64,000 bases of DNA from contig JAFAIM010000029.1 in assembly GCA_019236735.1 (NCBI GenBank), forward strand, positions 1 through 64,000, given 5' to 3'. Numbering within the stretch: the first letter of the stretch is position 1; each line of letters opens with the position of its first letter. The stretch is from Burkholderiaceae bacterium (lineage in GTDB: Bacteria; Pseudomonadota; Gammaproteobacteria; Burkholderiales; Burkholderiaceae_F). The translations under genes and the position numbers were made by a program. A model generated the notes under the pieces. That model was not told the DNA's origin. It did not search any database and saw only the letters and a program-made list of their open reading frames with translations. Below are positions 55,449 to 63,968 of this stretch, piece by piece.

Positions 55449-55532
55449 TGGCTTTGGCGTCCTGTTTGATTTCGGACTGCTTTTGGTTTCGGACTACCTG
55501 AGAGCCGCGCAGTATAGCGGCCACGCCACCCG

Positions 55533-56642
55533 ATGATCTTCCGGCGGGCGGTCGCGCGCGAGCTCGGCACGACTGCCGGGGCCGTCTTCACGGTCCTGTT
55601 CTGCATCCTGTTCTCGGTCGGCCTGGTGCGCATCCTGGGCGAGGCCGCCAACGGCGAAATCGACAGCAGCGCGGTCGTTTCATTGCTGGCGCTGTCGGCG
55701 CTGACCAACCTGCCGGTGGTATTGACTCTGACCGCGTTCGTGTCGGTATTAATGGCGATGTCGCGCGCGTTCCGCGATTCGGAAATGGTGGTGTGGTTCA
55801 CCGCCGGCAAGAGCCTGCTCGCGTGGATTGCGCCGGTCGTTCGCTTCGCCCTGCCGATCGTCGCGCTGATCGCCTTGCTCACACTGATCGTGGCCCCCTG
55901 GGCGAACCGCCAGATTGCCGAGAGCCGCTCGCGCTTCGAGCAGCGCGACGATCTGAGCAAGGTCACTCCGGGGCGTTTCGCCGAGTCCAGCTCGTCCAAC
56001 CGCGTGTTCTTCGTCGAGTCGGTCGACCTGGAGGGTGCGCATGTTCGCAACGTGTTCGTGGTGCATCGCGCGCCGGACCGCGACAGCGTGATCGCCGCCG
56101 CCACCGGCGAGGTGCAAGTGCGGCCGGACGGAACGCGCGTGCTGACGCTGCGCGATGGGCGTCGCTACGAGGGGCTGCCCGGCGCGCCGAGCTTCCGCGT
56201 GGTCGAGTTCGGCAGCTACTCGGTGCCGCTCGACCAGCCGGTGCAGACGCCGTTTTCGCCGTCCAGCGCGCGCGCGCTGCCGACGCTGGACTTGATCATG
56301 GAGCCCAGCCCGTGGCACCAGGGCGAGCTGCTGTGGCGGCTGGGGCTGCCGGTGGTGGCGCTGGTGCTGTCGCTGCTGGCGGTGCCGCTGGCATTCGTCA
56401 ATCCCCGCATCGGTCGCTCCGCCAACCTGATCGTCGCCGTGCTGATGTTCGTGCTGTACCTCGACGGAATCGAGATTGCTCAGGCCTGGGTGCAGCAGCG
56501 GCGCATCGGCTTCGTTGCGGGCGCCTGGTTCACGCACGCGGTGGCGATCGCGCTGACCGCGCTGCTGTTCGTGCGGCGCGTGTACCTGCAACGCTGGCTG
56601 CCTCGCTGGCTCGATCCGCGCAACTGGAGGGGCGCCGAGTGA
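55533..56642 (+). CDS. lptF: LPS export permease LptF
   Basis: A 369-residue permease with three N-terminal helices (for example FTVLFCILFSVGLVRIL and LLTLIVAPWANRQIA), a periplasmic beta-jellyroll (about 130-265) and three C-terminal helices. It works with LptG and the ATPase LptB to extract lipopolysaccharide from the inner membrane. Its stop overlaps the lptG start as GTGA. It is divergent from pepA. Confidence 0.96.
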   Translation: MIFRRAVARELGTTAGAVFTVLFCILFSVGLVRILGEAANGEIDSSAVVSLLALSALTNLPVVLTLTAFVSVLMAMSRAFRDSEMVVWFTAGKSLLAWIAPVVRFALPIVALIALLTLIVAPWANRQIAESRSRFEQRDDLSKVTPGRFAESSSSNRVFFVESVDLEGAHVRNVFVVHRAPDRDSVIAAATGEVQVRPDGTRVLTLRDGRRYEGLPGAPSFRVVEFGSYSVPLDQPVQTPFSPSSARALPTLDLIMEPSPWHQGELLWRLGLPVVALVLSLLAVPLAFVNPRIGRSANLIVAVLMFVLYLDGIEIAQAWVQQRRIGFVAGAWFTHAVAIALTALLFVRRVYLQRWLPRWLDPRNWRGAE

Positions 56643-57772
56643 TCACGCTGCGCCGCTACCTGTGGCGGGAGGTGGCGTCCTCCACCGGTTTCGTTCTGCT
56701 GGCGCTGGTGGCGCTGTTCGCGATGTTCGACCTGATCAAGGAGTTCGACGATGTCGGGCATGGCGGCTACAGGACCGCGTACGCGCTGGCGTTCGTTCTG
56801 CTGTTGACGCCGTCACGCACGTACGAGCTGATGCCGATCGCTGCGCTGATCGGCACGGTCTACGCGCTGTCCAAGCTGGCGGCCAATTCGGAATTCACGA
56901 TCATGCGGGTGGCCGGCCTGAGCACGCGGCGGCTCGCCTCGGCAATCGTGCAAATTGGTATCGGCTTCGTCGTGCTCACCTACGTGTTGGGCGAATCGCT
57001 GGCGCCGTCGGCCGAAGACCTCGCGCGTCGCCTGAAGCTGGAGGCGACCGGCGCGTCGCTGGCGCAGGAATTTCGCTCCGGGGTTTGGGTGCGCGACGTG
57101 GTCGCCGACGGGGGCGACGGCCAACCGCGGTTGCGCTTCGTCAACGTCAATCACGTGAACACCGACACTTCGGTGGTTCGCTGGCGCATTTACGAGTTCG
57201 ACCGCGACATGCGGCTGCGAACGATCGCGACGGCCGACAGCGGCAGCTACGTGCACGGCCAGGGCTGGAACCTGCAGGGCGTGGTCGAGACCTCGCTGCC
57301 TCCCGTAGTAGCGAGCGATACATCGCAGACGGCGGAGCACACCGAGGTGATCCGCGAGCCGCAGATGCTGTGGCGCTCGGGCCTGACACCGGAAATCTTC
57401 GGCGCGATCCTGGTGCAGCCGGAGCGAATGAGCGCGTTGAACCTGTCGCGCTACATCCGCCACTTGGACGAAAACCACCAGGTCACCAACCGCTTCGAGA
57501 TCGCCCTCTGGGGGAAGCTCTTCTACCCGCTGACGATCCTGGTGATGATGGCGCTGGCGCTACCGTTCGCGTACCTGCACGTTCGCAGCGGAACGATGAG
57601 CTTCAAGGTGTTCTCGGGAATCATGATCGGCGTGATCTTCTACGCGATGAACAAGCTGTTTTCGCACCTGGGACTGCTGGCCACTTGGCCGCCGATCGTC
57701 GTGGCTGCGTTGCCCGGGATCTTGGTGCTGGCGGTGGCGCTCACCGCGCTGTATTGGGTCGAGCGGCGCTGA
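56639..57772 (+). CDS. lptG: LPS export permease LptG
   Basis: A 377-residue partner of LptF with the same fold: helices near 15-35, 60-80 and 100-120, a periplasmic jellyroll, and C-terminal helices beginning LFYPLTILVMMALALPFAYLH. I chose GTG 56639, overlapping the lptF stop, with GGAGG upstream. Its stop is three bases from the convergent kinase gene. Confidence 0.96.
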   Translation: MITLRRYLWREVASSTGFVLLALVALFAMFDLIKEFDDVGHGGYRTAYALAFVLLLTPSRTYELMPIAALIGTVYALSKLAANSEFTIMRVAGLSTRRLASAIVQIGIGFVVLTYVLGESLAPSAEDLARRLKLEATGASLAQEFRSGVWVRDVVADGGDGQPRLRFVNVNHVNTDTSVVRWRIYEFDRDMRLRTIATADSGSYVHGQGWNLQGVVETSLPPVVASDTSQTAEHTEVIREPQMLWRSGLTPEIFGAILVQPERMSALNLSRYIRHLDENHQVTNRFEIALWGKLFYPLTILVMMALALPFAYLHVRSGTMSFKVFSGIMIGVIFYAMNKLFSHLGLLATWPPIVVAALPGILVLAVALTALYWVERR

Positions 57773-57775
57773 ACG

Positions 57776-59248
57776 TCAGCGCTTGCCCGCGTTCCGCACG
57801 TCCCGCAGGAATGTCTCGCGGTCCTCCTCGGTGGGGATTCCTTCGGCTACCAGCCGATAAAACTGGGCCTTGTCGTGAGCTTTGGCCGCTGCGCTCTTGA
57901 CAATCACTCGCGATAGCGGCCCGATCAGCGATCCGAGCAACTGCGATGCGCGCTGGATATCCTGCTCCGTCAGGGCCGTTGCCGCCGGCGCCGGTGCTGC
58001 AACGTCGACAGAGGCGGGGCCGGCTTTGCTGTCGGTCGGCGGTTTGCCGGTGCGCGGATCGACTCGTGCAGGCACCGGTTGCGGGGTCGGTGCTGTTGCG
58101 CGCCCCGGCGCCAGCAGGTCTCGCACTCCTGCCAGGAAGGCTTGGCGCTCTTCGGTCGACCCGAGCTCGCTCGCGACCGTGTCGATCAACGTCTTCAAAT
58201 TGGCGCTTTGCTTGGCAGCTCGCCGCACCATTACCCGCGCCAGCGGCCCCACCGCAACGGCAAGTTGTTTCTCCAGCCGGGCGAGCACATGCGGATCCCA
58301 CGCAAGTCCTCCTGTTGGAACGCCAACGGCCGGGGAGGGCGCGGATGCCTCGGGCTTCGGTGCGGCGACAGGGGTACTGTGGACGGCGATCAAGGTGTCG
58401 TCGGGCGTCTGTGCCTGCGCCGACTGTTGATAAGCGGCCAGGATCGCGTCGCGAAACTCCGCCGCGCTTTGGAAGCGCTGCTCCGGCATCTTTGCCATCG
58501 CGCGGCGCGCCACCGGCTCGAAATGGGCAAGACCGGGATGCTCCGGCTGCGCAGCGATCGGCGGCGGCTCCTCGTGGCAGACGCTGTACATCACTTCCTG
58601 GGTCGAACCCAGGAAGGCGGGCCTGCCAGCCAGCATCTCGTACATCACGACGCCGGCGGCGAACAGGTCGGCGCGATGATCGACCGGCGCCTTACGGTAC
58701 ATCTCGGGGGCGATGTATCCCGGAGTTCCCATCACCGACGCGACCTGGGTCAGCTCGGAATCGTCGACCCGCGCGATTCCGAAGTCAGCGATCTTCACCC
58801 GCCCGTCGCTGATCAGGATCAAATTGGCCGGCTTGATGTCGCGATGCCACACCCCGCGCTCGTGCGCATGCCCGAGCGCCTCCAGCAACTGCACCATCAC
58901 GCTGACGATTTGGTCGGCATCGAAGACGGCTTTGTTCGCGAAATAGTGCCGCAGCGTGCGGCCCTCGACGAACTCCATCGCGATATAGGCGCAATCGTTG
59001 GCCTGCCCGAATTCGTACACGCCGACGATTCCCGGGTGCGCCAGGCGTCCGGCCGCTTGCGCCTCATGGCGGAAGCGTGCGCTCATCAGATCGCCGGTGG
59101 TCTCCTGCTCCAGAAGTTGCGAGTGGATCGTCTTGATCGCAACAGGGCGACGGATGTCCGGATCGAACGCCTTGTAGACGGCGCCCATCGCGCCTTTTCC
59201 GAGGACTTCGGAGACGACGTACTTGCCGAAGCGTTCGGGCTGCTCCAC
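57776..59248 (-). CDS. Eukaryotic-like Ser/Thr protein kinase with duplicated C-terminal domain
   Basis: About 490 residues, cytosolic. The kinase domain (about 8-275) has P-loop GKGAMGAVY, VAIKTI (Lys), HRDIKPANL, DFGIAR and GTPGYIAPEM, all catalytic elements intact. After a linker, two homologous segments of about 50 residues follow (near 320-372 and 430-485): each has a GPL-RV core (AVGPLARVMVRRAA and LIGPLSRVIVKSAA), then about 20 residues later an acidic T-E-E-x-x-x-F end (GSTEERQAFL and PTEEDRETFL). There is no membrane helix or extracellular sensor, so the signal may come from the heme protein encoded just upstream. I chose GTG 59248; a TTG at 59302 would overlap the sensor gene. Confidence 0.9.
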   Translation of the reverse strand: MEQPERFGKYVVSEVLGKGAMGAVYKAFDPDIRRPVAIKTIHSQLLEQETTGDLMSARFRHEAQAAGRLAHPGIVGVYEFGQANDCAYIAMEFVEGRTLRHYFANKAVFDADQIVSVMVQLLEALGHAHERGVWHRDIKPANLILISDGRVKIADFGIARVDDSELTQVASVMGTPGYIAPEMYRKAPVDHRADLFAAGVVMYEMLAGRPAFLGSTQEVMYSVCHEEPPPIAAQPEHPGLAHFEPVARRAMAKMPEQRFQSAAEFRDAILAAYQQSAQAQTPDDTLIAVHSTPVAAPKPEASAPSPAVGVPTGGLAWDPHVLARLEKQLAVAVGPLARVMVRRAAKQSANLKTLIDTVASELGSTEERQAFLAGVRDLLAPGRATAPTPQPVPARVDPRTGKPPTDSKAGPASVDVAAPAPAATALTEQDIQRASQLLGSLIGPLSRVIVKSAAAKAHDKAQFYRLVAEGIPTEEDRETFLRDVRNAGKR

Positions 59249-59291
59249 GCAGGTTCTGCTTTCAGGTCCGTGTCGCCCGCACTCCCGCCCG

Positions 59292-60164
59292 TCACTCGCC
59301 AAGCATCTTCATCGCGCCCACGATGCTCTTGCGCATCCGGCCGAAGGCAGCCGCCAGCTCGGAGATCTCGTCGCGCGACGTGGCGGCGAACGCTGGCGCC
59401 TCTAGGTCGCCTTTGCTGACCCGGTCGGCCACCGCCGATAGTTTGGTGACCGGCTGGATGACGATTCGCCACAGCATCAGGTTCAGCAGCAAGCCGACGG
59501 CGATGAACACCCCAGCCACCGACAGCATGAAGTGCTTGAACGCCATGTTGGCGCGCGCGGTGGGAATTGCACTCGGCACGGAAATGAGCTGCGCGCCGAT
59601 CACTTCGTTGAGCTTCCATCCGAACCCGTTGGCGCTGCCGTACTGCTGGACCAGCGTCGCGGGCGCCACTTCCGCTGAGGTATGGCACACCAGGCAGTTC
59701 GGATCGACGATTCGCAGCGGCCGCGCTACGTAATACGACGGGCCGTCCGGGGTCTGCCGCTCGCCGGTGATCTCTTTGCGGTCGGCGTTGTTGCGGAACG
59801 ACTGAATGATGTCGGCCTCCCAGTCCACCGCGCGGTCGCGTGGATTGGTCGGGTTCAGCGCCGCCTCCTTGTACGAGAACTCCGGATGGCGCTTGTGCAT
59901 GTCGTTGAATACTTCGGTGGCGGCATACGCCGGGACCGTCTGCGGCAGGAACAGGAATTTCATCTGGATGTCGAGCAGCGGCCGGATCTGCGCGACCGTG
60001 TAGTTGCGCTGCGCGATGGCCGATTCGAGCAGCAGGCGCGCGTCCTGCGACACCTCTTCGCGAGCGTTTCGCTGCAACTCATCCCAGGCGACGTAGCCGA
60101 TCGACGCCAGGCCCAACGCAAAGAAGGCCAGGAAGGCCAGGTTGAACTTCGCCAGCAGCTTCAT
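59292..60164 (-). CDS. DUF3365 (Tll0287-like) heme c sensor with HAMP domain
   Basis: A 290-residue membrane protein: one N-terminal helix (about 8-28), a periplasmic Tll0287-like domain with a heme c site CLVCH near residue 156, a second helix (about 213-233) and a cytosolic HAMP segment (IQPVTKLSAVADRVSKGDLEAPAF) ending in a short helix. It has no kinase or methyl-accepting domain, so output must go through a partner; the Ser/Thr kinase encoded next is the natural candidate. The heme suggests sensing of redox state or a gas. I chose ATG 60164 with GGAGG seven to ten bases upstream. Confidence 0.9.
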   Translation of the reverse strand: MKLLAKFNLAFLAFFALGLASIGYVAWDELQRNAREEVSQDARLLLESAIAQRNYTVAQIRPLLDIQMKFLFLPQTVPAYAATEVFNDMHKRHPEFSYKEAALNPTNPRDRAVDWEADIIQSFRNNADRKEITGERQTPDGPSYYVARPLRIVDPNCLVCHTSAEVAPATLVQQYGSANGFGWKLNEVIGAQLISVPSAIPTARANMAFKHFMLSVAGVFIAVGLLLNLMLWRIVIQPVTKLSAVADRVSKGDLEAPAFAATSRDEISELAAAFGRMRKSIVGAMKMLGE

Positions 60165-60226
60165 CAGGCCTCCTCCCGGCGGTGGCGCGCTGGGAACGTC
60201 AACGCAATGAGTATGGATTAGCCACC

Positions 60227-60291
60227 AGTTTAAACAAAAGGCCGAAACCAAAGGCTGAAACCAAAGGCTGAAATCAAAGGGTTAAACAATG
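60227..60291. repeat. 13-bp tandem repeat array in a divergent promoter region
   Basis: Three clear units, GGCCGAAACCAAA (60240), GGCTGAAACCAAA (60253) and GGCTGAAATCAAA (60266), are flanked by one degenerate unit on each side (60227 and 60279). The array is A-rich compared with the surroundings and lies between the heme sensor (minus) and the MFS gene (plus). It could be a multi-site binding array or simple slippage. Confidence 0.72.
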
Positions 60292-60419
60292 GCTGCTGAA
60301 GCTCCCACCCGACAGTTAAGCCGCCGCAGTTGACCAAAGACACTACCTCGCCTGGTTCTGCTGCAGCACAGTAGGGCCTCGCTCGGCTCATCTCGTACAG
60401 GAAGCTGGGAGGCACCTGG

Positions 60420-61925
60420 ATGAACCGCTGGACCGTCGCCTTGGGCGGCATGCTGCTGATGATCTGCCTGGGCACGATCTATTCGTGGAGCCTGTTCACG
60501 CAGCCGCTGATCGCTTGCTTCGGGTGGTCCACTACCACCACCACGTTCGCCTTCTCGCTCGCAATCTTCTGCCTCGGCCCCGGCGCGCTCGTCGGCGGGC
60601 GCTTGCAAGATCGGATCGGGCCGCGCCAAGTCGCGATCACCAGCGCTGTTCTATGGGGCGGGGCCAACGTGTTGGCCGGCCTGGGAACGCCATACCTGGG
60701 CGCGGGCTGGCTGTGCTTGACGTACGGCGTGGCAGGCGGAATCGGGGTCGGTATGGGGTACGTGACGGCTGTGACGGCCGTCACCAAGTGGTTTCCGAAC
60801 CGGCGCGGGCTGGGAAGCGGGATCGCCGTGACCGGTTTCGGCCTGGGAGCAGTGATCTACAACCTGGCGGTCAAGAGTTTGCCGTCGTTCCGGGCAGCGG
60901 CAGCCGAGGCAGCGCGCTGTGCGAAGGCGGCGCACGCCGGTGGCGTCACGCGGCTGCTCGGAGCCGGCCAGATGCACGCGGTGATGAACGTGCTGACGCT
61001 CTCCGGCATCGCCTTCGTCGTGCTGGGACTGCTGGCAGCGTCGCTGCTGGCCAATCCGACCGCGCCCGCGCAGCCTACGCAGCCCACGCGGCCCGGCAAA
61101 GCGAAGGCGGCGGCTGCGCGGCACTCGTACACGACGCGCCAGATGCTTGCGACCCGGCAGTTCTATCTGCTGTGGGCGACGCTGTTCTTGAACGTCACCG
61201 CCGGCATCATCCTGATCAGCAATGCGCTGCCGATCCTGCAGGAGCTCACCGGTGCTTCGCCGGCCGCGGTCGCAGCGGCGTACGGCGGTGTGGCGCTGTT
61301 CAACACGCTCGGCCGCTTCTTCTGGGGGGCACTTTCCGACCGTATCGGCCCCACCCGCTCGTTCTGTCTGATCTTCCTCCTGCAGGCGGTCGTGTTCTTC
61401 TTGCTGGGCAGCGCGCACACGCTGGCGTGGGCGCTCGTGGCGTACGCAGTCGTTCTGCTGTGCTACGGAGGCGGCTTCGGAACGATGCCGTCGATGAACG
61501 CCGACTACTTCGGCACCCGGCACATGGGGGCCAACTACGGCGCGCTGCTGACTGCCTGGGGTGCCGCTGGCGTGGCGGGCCCACTGTTCGTGGCCGCGGC
61601 AAACGACGCGAACGGAGCATTTAGCGGCGCGCTGCCGCTGGTGTCGATCGTTCTGGCGGCGGCAACGATCCTTCCGCTGCTGACAAGGAAGCCTGCCGCG
61701 CGCATCAGGCGGTGCGCGGCGATTTTCCTGCCGAGTTTCACGCCGGGCTTCGCGCGGCTCGATGCGACGATTGCCAAGATGGCAGCCGTGATGCGGGAAC
61801 CGACAGCGAGCCGGATGCCGTTGGTATCGCCGGGGCCGTCGACGATCACCGGCTTCGGAGTTCCTGCACGGACCCAGCGCGTTGCATTGCACCCCGCAGT
61901 GCAGACTTCAGATCGGCGTTGCTAA
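60420..61925 (+). CDS. MFS transporter, oxalate/formate antiporter-like (OFA)
   Basis: A 501-residue transporter with 12 predicted helices in two halves split near residue 220. GTIYSWSLFTQPL and the motif GRLQDRIGPRQ in the first half, and GALSDRIGPTRSF in the second, are typical of the OFA branch (oxalate/formate or lactate/monocarboxylate exchange). The substrate cannot be told. The last 65 or so residues (after about 435) are beyond the usual end, with an unrelated composition, and the final 18 bases overlap the convergent DUF2182 gene. The tail is probably a read-through extension. Confidence 0.88.
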   Translation: MNRWTVALGGMLLMICLGTIYSWSLFTQPLIACFGWSTTTTTFAFSLAIFCLGPGALVGGRLQDRIGPRQVAITSAVLWGGANVLAGLGTPYLGAGWLCLTYGVAGGIGVGMGYVTAVTAVTKWFPNRRGLGSGIAVTGFGLGAVIYNLAVKSLPSFRAAAAEAARCAKAAHAGGVTRLLGAGQMHAVMNVLTLSGIAFVVLGLLAASLLANPTAPAQPTQPTRPGKAKAAAARHSYTTRQMLATRQFYLLWATLFLNVTAGIILISNALPILQELTGASPAAVAAAYGGVALFNTLGRFFWGALSDRIGPTRSFCLIFLLQAVVFFLLGSAHTLAWALVAYAVVLLCYGGGFGTMPSMNADYFGTRHMGANYGALLTAWGAAGVAGPLFVAAANDANGAFSGALPLVSIVLAAATILPLLTRKPAARIRRCAAIFLPSFTPGFARLDATIAKMAAVMREPTASRMPLVSPGPSTITGFGVPARTQRVALHPAVQTSDRRC

Positions 61926-62717
61926 GCCAATCAGGTCAAGCGCGCCGACCACGATCAGCAGCACGCCTGCGGCGCGCGCGGGCAAAGCGGGGCGCGCGGC
62001 CAAGCGCTCGCCGGTGATCGCGACCGCGATCAAGATCATTGCGGTGGGATTCATCACCCCGAGCGCTAAAAAGGCTGCCATCAGCGCGCAGCAGCAGCGC
62101 CCGCAGTCGACTCCTAGCGTAACGCCATGGCGCCACGCAGCGGCCACGCTCGCAGGCCGCACGCTGCAGCAGTTGGCCAGTGCGCGGCATCGCTCGAGCT
62201 GCCGCGCCTTCCACGGCGAGCATTGAACCCAGCCGGCGAGCACGAGGGTGAGGCCCGCGACGAAAGGCTCCGTCCTCGCGATCGGCGCCGACTGCATCTG
62301 TCCGGCGGCGATCGCTGCGCCCAACGGATAGATCGCCGCACCGATACCGGCCCAGACGGCGAAATACCCGATCGCGACGATAGTCGTCAGCGTTGCAGCG
62401 CGGATCCGATCGGCGCGCGTGCGCGCCAGGTCGTACGGTGCGTACACCGCAAGAGGCGGCACGAGCGCCGGCAGCATCATCGCAATCATCATCACGAGCC
62501 ACATGATTTCGAACGAGACGCCGGAGCCACCCCACGACTGGCCCGGCATCCTCATCCACGCCATCGACATCGTCCAGTTGCCCGGCATCGACATTCCGCC
62601 GGACATCGAGGCGCACATCAGGGCGGTGGCGCCGGCGCTCGCGGCGAGCAGCAGCGCGCACACCGCGAGCAGTCCGCGCTGCTTGCTCCAGATCAAAGAA
62701 GAGACGTTCGACGTCAT
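61908..62717 (-). CDS. DUF2182 membrane protein
   Basis: A 269-residue polytopic protein with about seven hydrophobic segments, a Met-rich N-terminal loop (CASMSGGMSMPGNWTMSM) and the family sequence FEIMWLVMMIAMMLP. A Cys-rich GVDCGRCCCALM lies near residue 205. The family is described as predicted metal-binding membrane proteins; transport or sensing of metal is unproven. The start directly abuts the DUF899 stop (TAAATG), so the two are coupled. Confidence 0.86.
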   Translation of the reverse strand: MTSNVSSLIWSKQRGLLAVCALLLAASAGATALMCASMSGGMSMPGNWTMSMAWMRMPGQSWGGSGVSFEIMWLVMMIAMMLPALVPPLAVYAPYDLARTRADRIRAATLTTIVAIGYFAVWAGIGAAIYPLGAAIAAGQMQSAPIARTEPFVAGLTLVLAGWVQCSPWKARQLERCRALANCCSVRPASVAAAWRHGVTLGVDCGRCCCALMAAFLALGVMNPTAMILIAVAITGERLAARPALPARAAGVLLIVVGALDLIGLATPI

Positions 62718-63437
62718 TTAGTAGCGGTCGTGATACCGCACCCAGGCTTGCGCAAATTCCGGATCCTCGTCCCGGCCTTTCGGCACCAGGTCGAGGAACT
62801 GATAGGTGCCGTTCACCATGTCGATTCCACGCGCGTAGCAGGAGTACGTGTGGAAGACGTTCCCGTTGTCATCGCGATAGAACACGCTGATGCCTTCCCG
62901 ATCGGGCGCCACGGGTGGTGACTTCGTGTAATTGTAGAAGACGGTTCCGCTCTTCAGCTCTGCATCGGAGAACGAAGCCTGGTGGTCGTAGTTGAAATCG
63001 GTGCCGCCCGAGGACACCCACTTGAACTTCCACCCCATCCTCTTGCGGAACGGCTCGATCTTCGCCAGCGGAGCGCGTGAGATCACGGCGAACGTGACAT
63101 CGCGGGCATTCAGGTGCACGCCGATCGCATCGTAGTGGTCGGCCCAGAATGAGCAGTGCGGGCAGCCGGCTTCGTCGCTCGGGTTGAACATGAAGTGATA
63201 GACGGCCAGCTGATGGCGCCCTTCGAACAGTTCGGCCAGCGTTTGCTTGCCTGCGGCAGTGTCGAACACGTAGCGCTTGGTGACCTGCTCCCACGGCAGC
63301 TCGCGGCGCTCACGCGCGAGGTCCTCGCGCTGGCGGGAGAAGGCTTTTTCCTTCGCAAGGAAGGCGGTGCGGGCGGCGAGCCATTCCTCGTGCGAGACGA
63401 CTCGATGGTTCGTGATCGTGCGGTCGCTGTTGCTCAT
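62718..63437 (-). CDS. DUF899 thioredoxin-like protein
   Basis: A 239-residue cytosolic protein of the DUF899 family, which has a thioredoxin-like fold. The core has GCPHCSFWADHYDA with a CPHC site, VTFAVISRAPLAKI and a C-terminal segment with VFHTYSCYARG. The reaction is unknown. It is the first gene of the DUF899-DUF2182 pair and divergent from the ArsR regulator across about 95 bases, so the ArsR may repress it. Confidence 0.88.
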   Translation of the reverse strand: MSNSDRTITNHRVVSHEEWLAARTAFLAKEKAFSRQREDLARERRELPWEQVTKRYVFDTAAGKQTLAELFEGRHQLAVYHFMFNPSDEAGCPHCSFWADHYDAIGVHLNARDVTFAVISRAPLAKIEPFRKRMGWKFKWVSSGGTDFNYDHQASFSDAELKSGTVFYNYTKSPPVAPDREGISVFYRDDNGNVFHTYSCYARGIDMVNGTYQFLDLVPKGRDEDPEFAQAWVRYHDRY

Positions 63438-63500
63438 TGGCTTCTCCGGGTCGGTGGTTTTGCCAGGTTCGGATCTCGGGTGCTGCAAGGCACTGGACAA

Positions 63501-63524
63501 ATACTCTACCATATGGTTGAATAT
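63501..63524. promoter_or_regulatory. Imperfect palindrome, probable ArsR operator
   Basis: A perfect core ACCATATGGT (63508-63517) is extended by imperfect arms starting ATACTC and ending GAATAT (10 of 12 outer/inner positions pair). It lies between the divergent DUF899 and ArsR genes, just upstream of the ArsR start, the usual place for an ArsR-family operator. Confidence 0.62.
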
Positions 63525-63530
63525 TGGCAA

Positions 63531-63920
63531 ATGATGGCAGTGAACGAACATAGCCTCGATCGCGTCTATGCGGCGATTTCCGACCCGACCCGCAGGGGAA
63601 TTCTTGCCGAGCTGCGAAAGGGCGAAGCCAACGTGTGCGCTCTGGCGGAGCGCTTCCCGATGTCGCTCAATGGAGTGTCCAAGCACCTGAAGGTTCTGGA
63701 GCGGGCGGGGTTGGTCGAGCGCACGGTGCGCGGGCGCGAGCACCGGCTGCGGCTGCGCGCCGCGCCTCTACGGCAGGCAGCCGATTGGCTGCAGCACTAC
63801 CAAGCGTTCTGGGAGGCGCGGCTGGACGCGCTGGAAGAGTTGCTGATCGCCGATCGCGGCGCAGCCGCCACCGCGGCACCGAAGCACCCCAGGGCAGTGC
63901 GCGGACGCCGCAGGCGATGA
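63531..63920 (+). CDS. ArsR-family winged-helix repressor
   Basis: A protein of about 129 residues with an ArsR-type winged helix: ISDPTRRGILAELRKGEANVCALAERF, MSLNGVSKHLKVLERAGLVER and REHRLRLRAAPL. No metal-binding Cys pair is visible, which matches the branch that usually controls SRPBCC/glyoxalase or DUF899 genes rather than arsenic resistance. Starts at 63531, 63534 or 63513 are all in frame; 63513 would place the operator core inside the gene. The C-terminus is Arg/Ala-rich. Confidence 0.88.
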   Translation: MMAVNEHSLDRVYAAISDPTRRGILAELRKGEANVCALAERFPMSLNGVSKHLKVLERAGLVERTVRGREHRLRLRAAPLRQAADWLQHYQAFWEARLDALEELLIADRGAAATAAPKHPRAVRGRRRR

Positions 63921-63968
63921 CCTCCGCACCGTTCACAATAGGGAGTACCTGGACGGGGAGGGTTGTCA

